A stretch of DNA of 64,000 nt from Vibrio sp. FE10 (GCF_030297155.1 NZ_AP028068.1:62001-126000); one strand, 5' to 3'; shown: positions 1 through 8,727, numbered from the stretch's first letter. The notes: generated by a model from the letters alone, not told the origin. A program made the numbers and translations.

Positions 1-154
1 TAACGTAGGCGGCGCAGCATCGGCACCTATCGTAGCAGCGGCATTCCACCCAGCATTAGCTCCAGTAGGTATCCTAATGGCGGTATTGGGTTACGCACTA
101 GGCACATACGGCGCCTACATCTGTGGCCTAATAATGCAGGCTGCTGCGGGTTAA
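1..154 (+). CDS. DUF819 family membrane protein, C-terminal end only
   Basis: The last 50 codons of a gene that starts outside the window; the open frame ends at TAA 152-154. The visible peptide is very hydrophobic and small-residue rich (NVGGAASAPIVAAAF, then GILMAVLGYALGTYGAYICG), which resembles the last two membrane segments of the DUF819/YjcL family of integral inner-membrane proteins of unknown transport function. A strong hairpin terminator follows 37 bases after the stop. The family call rests on a short tail only, so other multi-pass permeases remain possible. Confidence 0.6.
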   Translation, partial: NVGGAASAPIVAAAFHPALAPVGILMAVLGYALGTYGAYICGLIMQAAAG

Positions 155-190
155 TTGAGTTAACTTCACTCAAGCCAACCATTAAACATC

Positions 191-227
191 AAAGTCCGAT
201 ATTGGTACGCCAATATCGGACTTTTTT
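191..227 (+). terminator. intrinsic terminator after the DUF819 gene
   Basis: A perfect inverted repeat (AGTCCGATATTGG, loop TACG, CCAATATCGGACT) is followed by a run of six T. It ends transcription of the gene whose stop is at 152-154. Confidence 0.9.
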
Positions 228-254
228 ATGCCTACAAGTATTGAAGAGTTTCGT

Positions 255-431
255 TTAGGACTTCTCAACCTTCTTGTTCAAATACGAGAGAGATACTGGG
301 GCGATGTCGTGAATTGAATCTTTGAGTGCTTTGGCTAGTAACACCGCCCTCTTCTCTGGAACGCCCACATCGTTCAAATTGGCTAAACACATGTTGAAAA
401 ATTCTTGATTTATCCAAACATACCTATCCAG
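255..431 (-). pseudogene. possible decayed coding fragment
   Basis: An open frame of 58 codons between an in-frame stop (432-434) and the stop at 255-257 on the minus strand. It has no good start codon at its beginning, the only ATG being internal. The peptide has ordinary protein composition (for example NDVGVPEKRAVLLAKALKDS), which is why I list it. I recognise no family. It could be the 3' remnant of a gene or chance. This 300-base stretch otherwise holds only the small ORF at 459. Confidence 0.2.
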
Positions 432-458
432 TTATAGTGTTTGTAGAGGTGACCGACG

Positions 459-614
459 ATGAAAGAACTCGATAGATATTGTGAACAAATAAACCTAAAC
501 CTGACAAAACAACAAGTAGATCGACTTAGATGGAACAAGCCTGTGTTTAGCAAGCGTATTACTATTTTTTCAGCGATGTCTTTGTTTATTTTATGGGTAA
601 CGTATTGGTTTTAA
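459..614 (+). CDS. small putative membrane protein (51 aa), unknown
   Basis: ATG at 459 is preceded by a good ribosome binding site (AGAGGT, 8 bases upstream). The 51-residue product has a charged N-terminal half (MKELDRYCEQINLNLTKQQ) and one C-terminal hydrophobic segment at about residues 35-51 (FSAMSLFILWVTYWF), so a single-pass inner-membrane peptide is likely if it is expressed. No family is recognised. It lies alone between the DUF819 terminator and the convergent gene at 676-1536. Support is the RBS, start, and amphipathic-then-hydrophobic layout; there is no homology evidence. Confidence 0.4.
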   Translation: MKELDRYCEQINLNLTKQQVDRLRWNKPVFSKRITIFSAMSLFILWVTYWF

Positions 615-675
615 TTGAATAAAAGGTGAAACGATGTCCGTTCAGCCTCTCTTTTTGCATAATACTCAACAAAGA

Positions 676-1536
676 TTAATCGAATAAAGACGCCAATTTA
701 TTTTCAACTACAGGGCTGATATTAAAGCTCAACATAAAGTCTGGACGCGTCTTTTCATCTTTCTCAATATAGTAATTAGCTTCAATGCCAAACTTCCAAG
801 GACGTCCGTTCAACACCGCAGTTTTACTTACGCTAATATTCAACGGAATCTCCGCCTGATCTTTATTCCAATCGTAGGACGGTGTCGGAGCTGAGCCTAC
901 CGTCCATCCGCCCTCCAATAACTCTACCCAAAATAACTGCGTAGAAGTCTTGTTGATACGAGTATCAGAGTGATCTGCCCCATTGCCAGACAAACCATAG
1001 AGATGGCTTGGGAACACACCTACAACGCAATCGGCACTCACTTTCCCGACCATAAACTCAGGACCGACAGCAAATTGATCAGCCGTTAAGTCATTACTAC
1101 CTGTAGGCAAAGAAGCAAACAGACCGAAAGCGACAATAGTCCCACCCTCCATTTTAGGCGCATAAGCTAAATCAAATGAGATGTCAGTAACGCCTGACTG
1201 CTTCATATGTTGGGAGCTTGTCGACGTATCCATATTGAAATCATTCTGAACATAAGAGATAGCCGGGCGGAAGATCACTTTGTCGCCATTATCCATTGGA
1301 AACGGTAATGTCGGCTGTAATACAGTCGCGAAAGCATCCCCTCCACCATCGTAACCACCTGAATACTGGAGCTTTAAGTTAAGGCTAGCGTAAGCTGTGT
1401 TTGGGTTTGCAAGTTCCTTTGCTGCCTGTTCTGCTGCTTGATTGCTTTCAGATTTCGAAATGTCGACCTTAGCGCTAGCAAAATTCGGCTTTAATAATAG
1501 TCCAGTTATTATCAGTGCAAGTGGTTTACAAGCCAT
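676..1536 (-). CDS. putative outer-membrane beta-barrel protein (phenol MetA-like family)
   Basis: 286 residues with a signal peptide (about residues 1-22, MACKPLALIITGLLL...FASA). The body has the alternating, glycine- and aromatic-rich strand pattern of an outer-membrane barrel (VIFRPAISYVQNDF, GTIVAFGLFASLPTGSND, WKFGIEANYYIE) and resembles the 'MetA-pathway of phenol degradation' transporter-like family often seen in Vibrio. The C-terminus is not the classic terminal Phe. It is a monocistronic gene, with ATG 1536 near an AGGG-type ribosome site. The exact substrate or role cannot be read from the sequence; a soluble periplasmic beta protein is less likely. Confidence 0.55.
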   Translation of the reverse strand: MACKPLALIITGLLLKPNFASAKVDISKSESNQAAEQAAKELANPNTAYASLNLKLQYSGGYDGGGDAFATVLQPTLPFPMDNGDKVIFRPAISYVQNDFNMDTSTSSQHMKQSGVTDISFDLAYAPKMEGGTIVAFGLFASLPTGSNDLTADQFAVGPEFMVGKVSADCVVGVFPSHLYGLSGNGADHSDTRINKTSTQLFWVELLEGGWTVGSAPTPSYDWNKDQAEIPLNISVSKTAVLNGRPWKFGIEANYYIEKDEKTRPDFMLSFNISPVVENKLASLFD

Positions 1537-1646
1537 TGAAGCCCTCTTTAAAAATTAAACGCAGTTTATTACGCGTATTTTAAAGACTAACGAGAGACAA
1601 AATGGCCATTCAGCGACATCAAGAATTAATTGATTCCCCGAAAACA

Positions 1647-1676
1647 AAAATGCCCCAAATCTCTTTGGGGCATTTT
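1647..1676. terminator. hairpin terminator beside the tdh remnant
   Basis: Perfect stem TGCCCCAAA / TTTGGGGCA with loop TCTC, flanked by A-run and T-run so it can work in both directions. It sits 40 bases past the stop of the orphan tdh 3' end and looks like the ancestral terminator of a tdh gene. Confidence 0.75.
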
Positions 1677-1715
1677 CAAATAATCAGGAAGCGAGGGAGT
1701 GTTTACTCCTTTAGC

Positions 1716-1857
1716 TTATTCCCAATCAAGAATTACTTTACCTGACATACCAGAGCGCATCATGTCGAAGCCTTTCTGGAAGTCGTCCACTTTGTAGTGA
1801 TGAGTAATGATTGGTGTTAGATCAAGACCAGACTGGATTAGTGAAGCCATTATGTAC
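1716..1857 (-). pseudogene. tdh: orphan 3' fragment of L-threonine 3-dehydrogenase (tdh)
   Basis: On the minus strand this reads the final 44 codons of threonine dehydrogenase, from [13 protein letters not shown] to GKVILDWE and stop. The peptide is identical over 44 residues to the end of the intact tdh at 4307-5338, but the DNA differs at roughly 16 of about 140 positions, all apparently silent. Homology stops abruptly at about 1857. It is therefore a displaced or imported duplicate of the tdh 3' end from a diverged lineage, not a recent copy. It bounds a 2.4-kb islet with two BspA-like genes. The fragment has an ATG but no evidence of expression. Confidence 0.88.
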
Positions 1858-2227
1858 AAAACAAAAATTAAACCTTACAAAACAACAATTTAATGTTAAT
1901 GCACAAAGTTTATGGCGACACAGTGGCGACAGTTTCAGTCGTTGTTATAACTCCCCCACTTCAATAGGAGGTGTCTTTCCCCACCTTTCTTCCTATTTAA
2001 CGCCTACAAACAAGTAAGCACTGTAAGAAAATATGCCGTAGAACTTAACAAAAACAAGTAATATTACTATAAAATCAACGATTTACTCTAATCTCAGTGT
2101 ATATAAAAACAGTAACAAGTGGCGATTTACACCCATAAATAACGCTCTTTTACAATGAATGCCGCCATTTTTGCCGCCACTTTTTATTGGAATTTATCCG
2201 CTCTGTTATCCCAGCATCACTTGTAAA
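1858..2227. other. gene-poor left part of the tdh islet
   Basis: About 370 bases of AT-rich DNA after the end of the tdh homology. I find no convincing gene. The open frame starting at 1811 begins inside the tdh remnant and gives a low-complexity peptide. Short direct motifs (GTGGCGAC/GTGGCGAT, TGCCGCCA) occur, but no integrase fragment or clear attachment core can be read. Confidence 0.5.
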
Positions 2228-2265
2228 CAAAAAAGCCAGCGTTGAATCCATCAACACTGGCCTTT
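2228..2265 (-). terminator. terminator of the BspA-like gene pair
   Basis: Inverted repeat GCCAG-C-GTTGA / TCAAC-A-CTGGC with one mismatch. On the minus strand it is followed by a run of T (plus-strand A run 2227-2234). It lies 24 bases after the stop of the 396-residue gene. Confidence 0.75.
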
Positions 2266-2288
2266 GTTTAGTTAAACCGATGAGAGGG

Positions 2289-3479
2289 TTAGTCTACAAA
2301 ATACGGCAGTTGTTCTTCAGTCAGAGCACTGTCTTTGGCAAAGTCAGTATGCCCCAGTACCCTGCTCACATTCCAATTGGTTAAATCTTGGTTAAATGCA
2401 GAAGCATTAGAAAACATCTCTTTCATATTTTTCACACTCAATGTATTCCAATTACCAATATCTTGGTTAAATACTTTTGCCCCAGAAAACATATTATCCA
2501 TTGAAGCTACGTGTGAAGTATACCAATTGCCAATGTCTTGGTTAAATTTTTCTGCGCCAGAAAACATCTTATTCATAACCCATACTCTTGATGTATCCCA
2601 ATCCCCAATATCTTGATTAAAGGCTTTTGCTTCAAAAAACATGTAATTCATAGTGGTTACATTCGATGTATCCCAATTCCCAATTTTTTGGTCGAATGCG
2701 AGTGCTTCACTGAACATACTTTGCATAAACTCCACATTAGACGTATCCCAATTACCAATATTTTGATTGAACGCGTATGCTTGCCAGAACATCGCATTCA
2801 TATCCAGAACTCTTGATGTATCCCAATTACCGATATCTTGATTAAAGGATTCTGCCTTTCTAAACATATCCTTCATACTTGTTACATTAGACGTATCCCA
2901 ATGACCAATATTTTGATTAAACGCGTATGCGTTCCAGAACACCGAACTCATATTCAGAACACTTGATGTATCCCAATAACCTATATCTTGGTTAAATACC
3001 CATGCAGAACTGAACATAAAATCCATTCTTTGAACACTTGATGTATTCCAATAGCCTATATCTTGGTTAAATGAATGTGCCCAAGAGAACATAGTACTCA
3101 TATCTGTAACATTAGATGTATCCCAATGTCCTATGTCTTGATTAAAAACTCGTGCTTTGTAAAACATCCAAGCCATGTTCGTCACATTTGATGTATCCCA
3201 ATCACTAATATCTGTATTAAAATTAACTTGGTCATAAAACACTCTACTCATATCCGTCACCTGTGTGGTGCACAAGCGGATATGACCTTGCTCTAAATTA
3301 TCTAACAAAGTCTTATTTTTAATTAGAGCGTTATCCACCACGACATAAACTTTGCCATTCTCAAACATCACTGAGTTAACGGCTTGGTCAGGGCACTTTA
3401 CTGAGATATCAGCAGCAAAAGCAGTTTGGCTAGCAAGCGCGGCGGCGCCCACAAGAAGTGAGGTTATGGTTCTTTTCAT
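2289..3479 (-). CDS. BspA-like DUF285 repeat surface/exported protein, 12 repeats
   Basis: 396 residues: a signal peptide (about 1-22, ending TAFA), a short N-terminal cap (residues 23-74, with CTTQVTDM at its end), twelve back-to-back 25-residue DUF285 repeats (residues 75-374) and a 22-residue C-terminal cap ([10 protein letters not shown]...YFVD). The repeat consensus is TxMxxMFxxAxxFNQDIGxWDTSNV. DUF285/BspA-like repeats form leucine-rich-repeat-like solenoids, known from exported proteins of bacteria, mycoplasmas and protists and often linked to adhesion. The start ATG has AGGA seven bases upstream. It is the second gene of a pair, 26 bases after the 149-residue paralogue. Surface display or secretion and a binding role are inference; no anchor or lipobox is visible. 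Confidence 0.88.
   Translation of the reverse strand: MKRTITSLLVGAAALASQTAFAADISVKCPDQAVNSVMFENGKVYVVVDNALIKNKTLLDNLEQGHIRLCTTQVTDMSRVFYDQVNFNTDISDWDTSNVTNMAWMFYKARVFNQDIGHWDTSNVTDMSTMFSWAHSFNQDIGYWNTSSVQRMDFMFSSAWVFNQDIGYWDTSSVLNMSSVFWNAYAFNQNIGHWDTSNVTSMKDMFRKAESFNQDIGNWDTSRVLDMNAMFWQAYAFNQNIGNWDTSNVEFMQSMFSEALAFDQKIGNWDTSNVTTMNYMFFEAKAFNQDIGDWDTSRVWVMNKMFSGAEKFNQDIGNWYTSHVASMDNMFSGAKVFNQDIGNWNTLSVKNMKEMFSNASAFNQDLTNWNVSRVLGHTDFAKDSALTEEQLPYFVD
2358..3257 (-). repeat. twelve tandem 75-bp coding repeats
   Basis: The DNA encoding residues 75-374 of the BspA-like protein is exactly 12 x 75 bp. Each unit carries a near-constant core encoding FNQDIGxWDTSxV and a variable half. Such repeats are liable to unequal recombination, so the copy number may vary between strains. 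Confidence 0.9.
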
Positions 3480-3505
3480 TATATTGTCCTAGGGTTGAAT
3501 AGACG

Positions 3506-3943
3506 TTATTGCGTAAAAGTTGGAAGGCTATCTTCAGACAGGCCACTGGCTTTAGCGAAGTCGGTATGACGAGAGACGCGCTTGACGTCCCAATAAGTTA
3601 AATCTTGGTTAAAGCGCTTGGCACCAGAAAACATGCGGTCCATATTAGTCACACGAGAGGTGTCCCAACGGCTGATGTCCTGATTGAAGTATTTGTTTTT
3701 AGAAAACAGGTCACTCATGTCTGTTACGTGAGTGGTACAGAGTTGAATGTTGCCATCCAGAAAGTTTTGCCAGTAGTCTGAATTGCGGATGAGTGCGTCA
3801 TTGACGACCACAAACAACTCATCTTCTTGAACCATTACTGTTCCCGGTTTGTTTGACTCGCAGGTGACTGTTTTAGGCTCATTAGCTAAAGCTTGACTAC
3901 AACTTAATAGCGCGCAGGTGGAAATAATTGAACGTAACTTCAT
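3506..3943 (-). CDS. short BspA-like DUF285 protein, 2 repeats
   Basis: 145 residues from ATG 3943; an alternative in-frame ATG four codons upstream at 3955 is equally free of a clear ribosome site, and I prefer the shorter form because MKLRSIISTCALLSCSQALA is a standard signal peptide. The N-terminal cap (VVVNDALIRN...CTTHVTDM) and C-terminal cap (RHTDFAKASGLSEDSLPTF) match those of the 12-repeat neighbour, but only two 25-residue DUF285 units lie between. It is the first gene of a two-gene unit. It looks like the minimal form from which the neighbour expanded, or a contracted version of it. Confidence 0.85.
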   Translation of the reverse strand: MKLRSIISTCALLSCSQALANEPKTVTCESNKPGTVMVQEDELFVVVNDALIRNSDYWQNFLDGNIQLCTTHVTDMSDLFSKNKYFNQDISRWDTSRVTNMDRMFSGAKRFNQDLTYWDVKRVSRHTDFAKASGLSEDSLPTFTQ

Positions 3944-3955
3944 AGTTAAAACCAT

Positions 3956-4240
3956 GATTTAATTAAAATTAGTTAAGAATCATACAGAAAGCACACCTAT
4001 CTATTTCACTATTTGGGTCTGCAATTTCACTAAAAAAGTGGAATTGCATTCACCATCCCAATAAATAACATTATTAATGACAGAACGCGTTATAAATAAT
4101 CCTTTGTGTCGGAGTGCCACAATAATTAGTTAATCATCTAGCACATGTTTACCCTCGTTCACCACTTCGCACTCTGCCTTAAGCATTCAGCTCTTTTTTT
4201 TTAGCCTTAAATAACGTTTTATCTACTCATTTAAATACAA
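3956..4240. other. intergenic, promoter side of the BspA pair
   Basis: About 290 AT-rich bases between the BspA-like pair and the tdh terminator. No open frame of note. It must hold the promoter of the minus-strand pair. An imperfect palindrome-like stretch (CAATTTCACTAAAAAAGTGGAATTG, 4021-4045) lies about 70 bases upstream of the first start and could be an operator; this is speculative. Confidence 0.4.
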
Positions 4241-4241
4241 A

Positions 4242-4269
4242 AAAGGCGACAGTAATAACTGTCGCCTTT
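4242..4269 (-). terminator. terminator of the kbl-tdh operon
   Basis: Perfect stem AAAGGCGACAGT / ACTGTCGCCTTT with an AATA loop. On the minus strand it runs into TTTTTTG. It lies 37 bases after the tdh stop. Confidence 0.9.
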
Positions 4270-4306
4270 CTATTAAGCTTTCTTAAGTTAGCTTCCTAAC
4301 TCAGAA

Positions 4307-5338
4307 TTATTCCCAATCTAGGATCACTTTACCTGACATACCAGATCGCATCATGTCGAAGCCTTTCTGGAAGTCGTCCACTTTGTAGTGGTGAGTAATG
4401 ATTGGCGTTAGGTCTAAACCTGACTGAATCAAAGAAGCCATCTTGTACCAAGTTTCGAACATCTCACGACCGTAGATACCTTTGATAACCAAGCCTTTAA
4501 AGATTACTTGGTTCCAGTCTACTGCCATGTCTGATGGTGGAATACCTAGTAGAGAGATCTTACCGCCGTGGTTCATGTTAGTCAGCATGCTGTTGAACGC
4601 AGATGGGTTACCAGACATTTCTAGACCTACATCGAAGCCCTCAGTCATGCCAAGATCAGCCATTACGTCTTCAAGCTTCTCTTCCATTACGTTTACTGCG
4701 CGAGTCACACCCATTTGACGAGCAAGGTCTAGGCGGTATTCGTTTACGTCAGTAATTACAACGTGACGAGCACCAACGTGCTTAGCAACAGCAGCAGCCA
4801 TGATACCGATTGGACCAGCACCAGTGATTAGCACGTCTTCGCCTACTAGGTCGAAAGAAAGCGCTGTGTGTACTGCGTTACCAAACGGGTCAAAGATTGA
4901 TGCTAGATCATCAGAGATTTCTGCAGGGATCTTAAATGCGTTGAACGCAGGAATCACAAGGAACTCAGAGAACGCACCAGTGCGGTTAACACCAACACCT
5001 GTTGTGTTACGACAAAGGTGAGTACGGCCGCCACGACAGTTACGACAGTGACCACATGTGATGTGACCTTCGCCAGATACACGGTCGCCGATTTCAAAAC
5101 CACGAACTTCTTGGCCAATGCCAACAACTTCACCCACGTATTCGTGACCTACTACCATAGGTACTGGGATTGTGTTTTGTGACCACTCATCCCAGTTGTA
5201 GATATGTACGTCAGTACCACAAATTGCAGTTTTCTTAATACGGATAAGAAGATCATTATGACCCATTTCAGGTTTTTCAACCTCAGTCATCCAGATGCCT
5301 TCTTCAGGCTTAAGCTTAGAAAGTGCTTTAATTTTCAT
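4307..5338 (-). CDS. tdh: L-threonine 3-dehydrogenase
   Basis: 343 residues, the usual length for this zinc-dependent medium-chain dehydrogenase, which oxidises threonine to 2-amino-3-ketobutyrate with NAD. The catalytic zinc region ([15 protein letters not shown] and GHEYVGEV), the four-cysteine structural zinc loop ([10 protein letters not shown]...HLC at about residues 93-107) and the NAD-binding [14 protein letters not shown] are all present. It follows kbl on the same strand with a 110-base gap, so it is the second gene of the threonine-to-glycine operon. Its 3' end is the site of a duplication: a second, silently diverged copy of its last 44 codons lies 2.5 kb downstream. Confidence 0.98.
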   Translation of the reverse strand: MKIKALSKLKPEEGIWMTEVEKPEMGHNDLLIRIKKTAICGTDVHIYNWDEWSQNTIPVPMVVGHEYVGEVVGIGQEVRGFEIGDRVSGEGHITCGHCRNCRGGRTHLCRNTTGVGVNRTGAFSEFLVIPAFNAFKIPAEISDDLASIFDPFGNAVHTALSFDLVGEDVLITGAGPIGIMAAAVAKHVGARHVVITDVNEYRLDLARQMGVTRAVNVMEEKLEDVMADLGMTEGFDVGLEMSGNPSAFNSMLTNMNHGGKISLLGIPPSDMAVDWNQVIFKGLVIKGIYGREMFETWYKMASLIQSGLDLTPIITHHYKVDDFQKGFDMMRSGMSGKVILDWE

Positions 5339-5448
5339 AATGTTATCCAGTTCATCTCGCCTAACTGTAAGGCGAGAATCAAAAATCTATATGTGCTATT
5401 AGGTGTTGCTCTATCTAATCAAAGGATGCACAAGGCACCCCTTTAAAA

Positions 5449-6642
5449 TTAGATGATAGCCATGTCTTTACCAACTTGGATGAACGCATCGATTGCGCGA
5501 TCCAGTTGCTCACGTGAGTGTGCAGCAGACATTTGCGTACGGATACGAGCTTGGCCTTTTGGTACTACAGGGAAAGAGAAACCTACCACGTAGATGCCTT
5601 TCTCTAGTGCACGCTCTGCGAATTCAGCCGCTACTTTTGCATCACCCAGCATGATTGGGATGATTGCGTGATCAGCACCGCCCATAGTGAAACCAGCTGC
5701 TTCCATGCGAGTACGGAAGTGAGCAGAGTTTTCCCATAGTTGAGTACGTAGGTCGCCAGATTCCGCTAGAAGATCGAGAACACGGATAGACGCAGATACG
5801 ATTGCAGGTGCAACAGAGTTAGAGAATAGGTATGGACGAGAGCGTTGACGTAACCAGTCGATCACTTCTTTCTTACCAGAAGTGTAACCGCCTGAAGCGC
5901 CACCCATTGCTTTACCAAGCGTACCTGTGATGATGTCGATACGGTCAACAACGTTGTGGAACTCGTGAGTACCCGCGCCGTTTTCGCCCATGAAGCCAAC
6001 TGCATGAGAGTCATCAACCATCACTAGTGCGCCGTACTTGTCCGCAAGGTCACAGATAGCAGGAAGGTTAGCGACTACGCCGTCCATTGAGAACACGCCG
6101 TCAGTTACGATTAGTGTGTGACGAGCGCCTGCTTCTTTAGCTGCGATAAGTTGCTGCTCTAGCTCTTCCATGTTGTTGTTCGAGTAACGGAAGCGCATTG
6201 CTTTACATAGACGAACACCATCAATGATAGATGCGTGGTTTAGAGCATCAGAAATGATTGCGTCTTCTTTGCCTAGGATCGTTTCGAATAGGCCAGCGTT
6301 TGCATCAAAACAAGATGTGTAAAGGATAGTGTCTTCTTTACCAAGGAACGTAGATAACTTTTGCTCTAGTTCTTTGTGAGAGTCTTGAGTACCACAGATG
6401 AAACGAACAGAAGCCATACCAAAACCGTGTTGATCCATACCGTCTTTAGCAGCTTCGATAAGGTCAGGGTGGTTAGCAAGGCCTAAGTAGTTGTTTGCAC
6501 AGAAGTTTAGTACTTCTTCACCAGTCGAGATAGAAACCGCTGCTTTTTGAGCAGAAGTGATAATGCGCTCAGACTTGTAAAGACCTTCTTCTTTAACTTC
6601 TTCGATTTGAGTTTGAATCTGTTGGTAAAATGCAGAAGACAT
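5449..6642 (-). CDS. kbl: 2-amino-3-ketobutyrate coenzyme A ligase
   Basis: 397 residues, a PLP enzyme of the alpha-oxoamine synthase family. It cleaves 2-amino-3-ketobutyrate with CoA to glycine and acetyl-CoA, the step after Tdh. Family marks: [14 protein letters not shown] near the N-terminus, [15 protein letters not shown], and the PLP-lysine motif [17 protein letters not shown] 6642 has AGGAAGGAAT upstream. First gene of the kbl-tdh operon; its 5' region (6643-7010) is shared with the divergent EAL gene. Confidence 0.98.
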   Translation of the reverse strand: MSSAFYQQIQTQIEEVKEEGLYKSERIITSAQKAAVSISTGEEVLNFCANNYLGLANHPDLIEAAKDGMDQHGFGMASVRFICGTQDSHKELEQKLSTFLGKEDTILYTSCFDANAGLFETILGKEDAIISDALNHASIIDGVRLCKAMRFRYSNNNMEELEQQLIAAKEAGARHTLIVTDGVFSMDGVVANLPAICDLADKYGALVMVDDSHAVGFMGENGAGTHEFHNVVDRIDIITGTLGKAMGGASGGYTSGKKEVIDWLRQRSRPYLFSNSVAPAIVSASIRVLDLLAESGDLRTQLWENSAHFRTRMEAAGFTMGGADHAIIPIMLGDAKVAAEFAERALEKGIYVVGFSFPVVPKGQARIRTQMSAAHSREQLDRAIDAFIQVGKDMAII

Positions 6643-7010
6643 TGTCTATTCCTTCCTAATTATTATTCAGCAGCATCGCGCGCCGCATTATGTAGGGGAT
6701 GTAAACGATTTCAATTCGATCATTTACACTGTAAAACTTATACCCCTATTCTAGTTGAACATCCCCTTCTCGATTATCCCTTTAGTTGGAAAAACATTAA
6801 TGAATCACAGGCACTAATAATAGTTCATCCCAGTGACACAGGGCACATAAACGCGTCTTACCTGTTCTTTTTAACGTCAAATCCCCTTCCGTTCCTGTCT
6901 AATTTCGCTTTCATATCAAATATCAATTTTTCATCTCAGAACGATATAGTGATGATTCTCTGCTTCTCTCAGAATGTGCGACCGTTACGCCGCTATGTAA
7001 ATGAGACAAA
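6643..7010. other. divergent intergenic region between kbl and the EAL gene
   Basis: 368 bases with no convincing gene. A plus-strand open frame runs through it, but it begins inside kbl antisense and has a non-protein-like composition. The region should carry the kbl-tdh promoter and the promoter of the EAL gene; I cannot identify a riboswitch or a specific operator. Confidence 0.5.
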
Positions 7011-7757
7011 ATGAGAAACAAACACATGACCCTATCCGATCACACCATTCAAGAAGCCTTCGAAAACGACTGGTACACCTGCTTTTATCAGCCAAAGGTG
7101 CAGCCTAGTGTCGAGAAAGTGACTGGAGTGGAAGCGCTGTTTCGTTTAGATATTCCAGAAGAAGGAATTTTCTCTCCGGGCGTGTTTATTGATCGCGCGT
7201 TTGCATTGGGTTATGAAGAAGAAATCTTCTTTAGCGTGCTTGAACAATCTCTAACGGAGGTCAAATCGCTTTCCATTCATCTAAGCTTGGCGGTAAACAT
7301 CAGCAAGAAAGTGCTAGCAAACCCTGATAATGTCGAAAAGGTTCGTGAATTACTTTGGAATGCATCTTTCAAAGCAGAACAGCTTACCTTTGAGCTAAGT
7401 GAAAATGATCAGTTAGATGAGCAGCTTTGTGAGCAGATAAAGCGCTTTAAGTCTCTGGGCGTCAGAATCTCTATCGACGATTTTGGTATCGGTTATTCAG
7501 ACATGAATAAGGTGATTAGCCTTAATGTCGATGAAGTGAAGTTCGATAAATCGATTGTGAATAGTATTGAGCCAGCAAGCTCCGATTTAGTTAAGCGTAC
7601 TTTGGCATACTGCAAAGAGTCTGGCATTGAAACCGTGGCAGAAGGCGTTGAAGACACAGATACACGTCAACTGATCCAGCAGCTAGGGTTTGATCGCTAT
7701 CAAGGCTTCTTGTACTCAAAACCTCTGCCTTTAACCGACCTAAGATTGGTCATGTAG
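7011..7757 (+). CDS. stand-alone EAL-domain cyclic-di-GMP phosphodiesterase
   Basis: 248 residues made of one EAL domain with no sensor or GGDEF part. The catalytic set looks intact: EALFRL (the EAL motif), the NIS asparagine, FELSE, IDDFGIGYS with both aspartates, KFDKS, ETVAEGVE and the terminal YQGFLYSKP. It therefore probably hydrolyses c-di-GMP to pGpG in the cytoplasm. The ATG at 7011 has GAG seven bases upstream; an alternative start is the ATG at 7026. It converges on an XRE-type regulator with only 7 bases between the two stops. Confidence 0.9.
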   Translation: MRNKHMTLSDHTIQEAFENDWYTCFYQPKVQPSVEKVTGVEALFRLDIPEEGIFSPGVFIDRAFALGYEEEIFFSVLEQSLTEVKSLSIHLSLAVNISKKVLANPDNVEKVRELLWNASFKAEQLTFELSENDQLDEQLCEQIKRFKSLGVRISIDDFGIGYSDMNKVISLNVDEVKFDKSIVNSIEPASSDLVKRTLAYCKESGIETVAEGVEDTDTRQLIQQLGFDRYQGFLYSKPLPLTDLRLVM

Positions 7758-7764
7758 AGCACTC

Positions 7765-8586
7765 TTACAGACTAGAGCTTAAAACAAACTCGACACTTTT
7801 CTTCTTCTGCTTAAGGTCGTGGTAACGGATATACTTAAAGTAGATATCGTGTTTATTTTGGATGTTCTGAGAAAAAGGATTTTTCACCACTTTCTTGATA
7901 TCTGCCTTGAAAAACGGCATGCCGAGCTTACTCATATAAGGTTCTAAATACAGGTCATACAAGAACTGGCACATAGCAGGGTCAAGGGTCGGAAAGCGAA
8001 ACTCAGTATCAGACAAATTATCCGCCATGTAATCGAAGATCTTACGACGAATCACAATGCTAACCGCGCCAACACTGCAAAGCATCTTACTTACGCCGTC
8101 ATACACCACATGACCAATAATGACCCCCTCGAAAAGAAAACAAAGCACCTGCATATCTTCTTTTTTCACACCCAGATGCTGAGAAACCTCGATAAAATCT
8201 TTGCCATAGGTTTTTAGATGCATTCCTTGAATCGACTTAAGCCTTTTCGCTGGAAGTGCTCCCATATTATATGACTCAACACTCGTCACCTCATAGTCAT
8301 AACCAATATCAATACTGAATGGGCGTTCCACGTTCTTGGTTGCCGCTTTCACCTGTACCATTTCTTCAACGGAAAAGTCGTAATCGACCTGAAAGAAACT
8401 CGCGATACCAAGACGACGCACAAAACTCGGCAACGTCTTTGCCCTTTCCCACTGGCTGACCATCACCTGATTGACACCAAAAAACGCTCTATGAGAATTG
8501 GAAAGCAACTCTGCAAATTCTTCCTGTGAAATAGAGAGTGATTCACGAAGTCGTTTTAACTCTATAGGGAAATTTTCTTTATTCAT
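7765..8586 (-). CDS. XRE-family helix-turn-helix protein with unknown C-terminal domain
   Basis: 273 residues. Residues about 8-65 form a lambda-repressor-like HTH (LKRLRESLSISQEEFAELL...VNQVMVSQWERAKTLPS). The remaining 200 residues have an alpha/beta make-up (VLCFLFEGVIIGHVVYDGVSKMLCSVGAVSIVIRRK) with a faint N-acetyltransferase look but no recognisable acetyl-CoA motif. The C-terminal tail is lysine rich. Probably a DNA-binding regulator; the ligand or effector of the C-terminal part is unknown. Convergent with the EAL gene and 130 bases beyond the end of the efflux operon. Confidence 0.75.
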   Translation of the reverse strand: MNKENFPIELKRLRESLSISQEEFAELLSNSHRAFFGVNQVMVSQWERAKTLPSFVRRLGIASFFQVDYDFSVEEMVQVKAATKNVERPFSIDIGYDYEVTSVESYNMGALPAKRLKSIQGMHLKTYGKDFIEVSQHLGVKKEDMQVLCFLFEGVIIGHVVYDGVSKMLCSVGAVSIVIRRKIFDYMADNLSDTEFRFPTLDPAMCQFLYDLYLEPYMSKLGMPFFKADIKKVVKNPFSQNIQNKHDIYFKYIRYHDLKQKKKSVEFVLSSSL

Positions 8587-8663
8587 CTGTTACTTACCTA
8601 GCTTTTTTATCAGTGTAGTTCACTCAATATCGTCCGTACAAGATCAGTGTTAGACACTTAAGA

Positions 8664-8690
8664 AAAAAGCCACTTCGTGAGGAAGTGGCT
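8664..8690 (-). terminator. terminator of the MacAB/TolC-like operon
   Basis: Perfect stem AGCCACTTC / GAAGTGGCT with loop GTGAG; on the minus strand it runs into TTTTTTC. It lies about 30 bases after the ATPase stop. Confidence 0.9.
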
Positions 8691-8704
8691 CTAAGTGAAA
8701 GCTG

Positions 8705-8727
8705 CAAGGTTCTAGGTTCTAGGTTGA
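8705..8727 (-). repeat. stop-anchored heptamer repeat of the ABC ATPase gene
   Basis: Reading the minus strand, the gene ends with CAACCTAG, and the heptamer AACCTAG is then repeated, followed by a partial AACCTTG. The TAG of the first unit is the stop codon itself (8719-8721). Confidence 0.6.

Noticed and set aside
1811..2017. 68-codon open frame across the tdh remnant boundary
   Set aside because: It begins antisense in the remnant and shows no protein-like pattern. The shared LNLTKQQ with the ORF at 459 is probably chance.
2358..3257. 75-bp periodic repeats considered as a CRISPR-like or minisatellite array
   Set aside because: They are coding: the minus-strand frame is open throughout and gives twelve perfect-length DUF285 protein units. 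Plus-strand frames through the same region are antisense shadows.
1858..4306. Search for integrase, transposase or attachment core in the islet
   Set aside because: No coding sequence for a recombinase and no perfect short terminal repeats were found; only the long diverged tdh repeats bound it.
6643..6760. Possible riboswitch before kbl
   Set aside because: No paired structure or conserved core that I can recognise as a glycine, threonine or other riboswitch.
6547..7014. 155-codon open frame on the plus strand between kbl and the EAL gene
   Set aside because: It starts antisense in kbl, has no ribosome site and an unlikely composition; the EAL gene starts at 7011.
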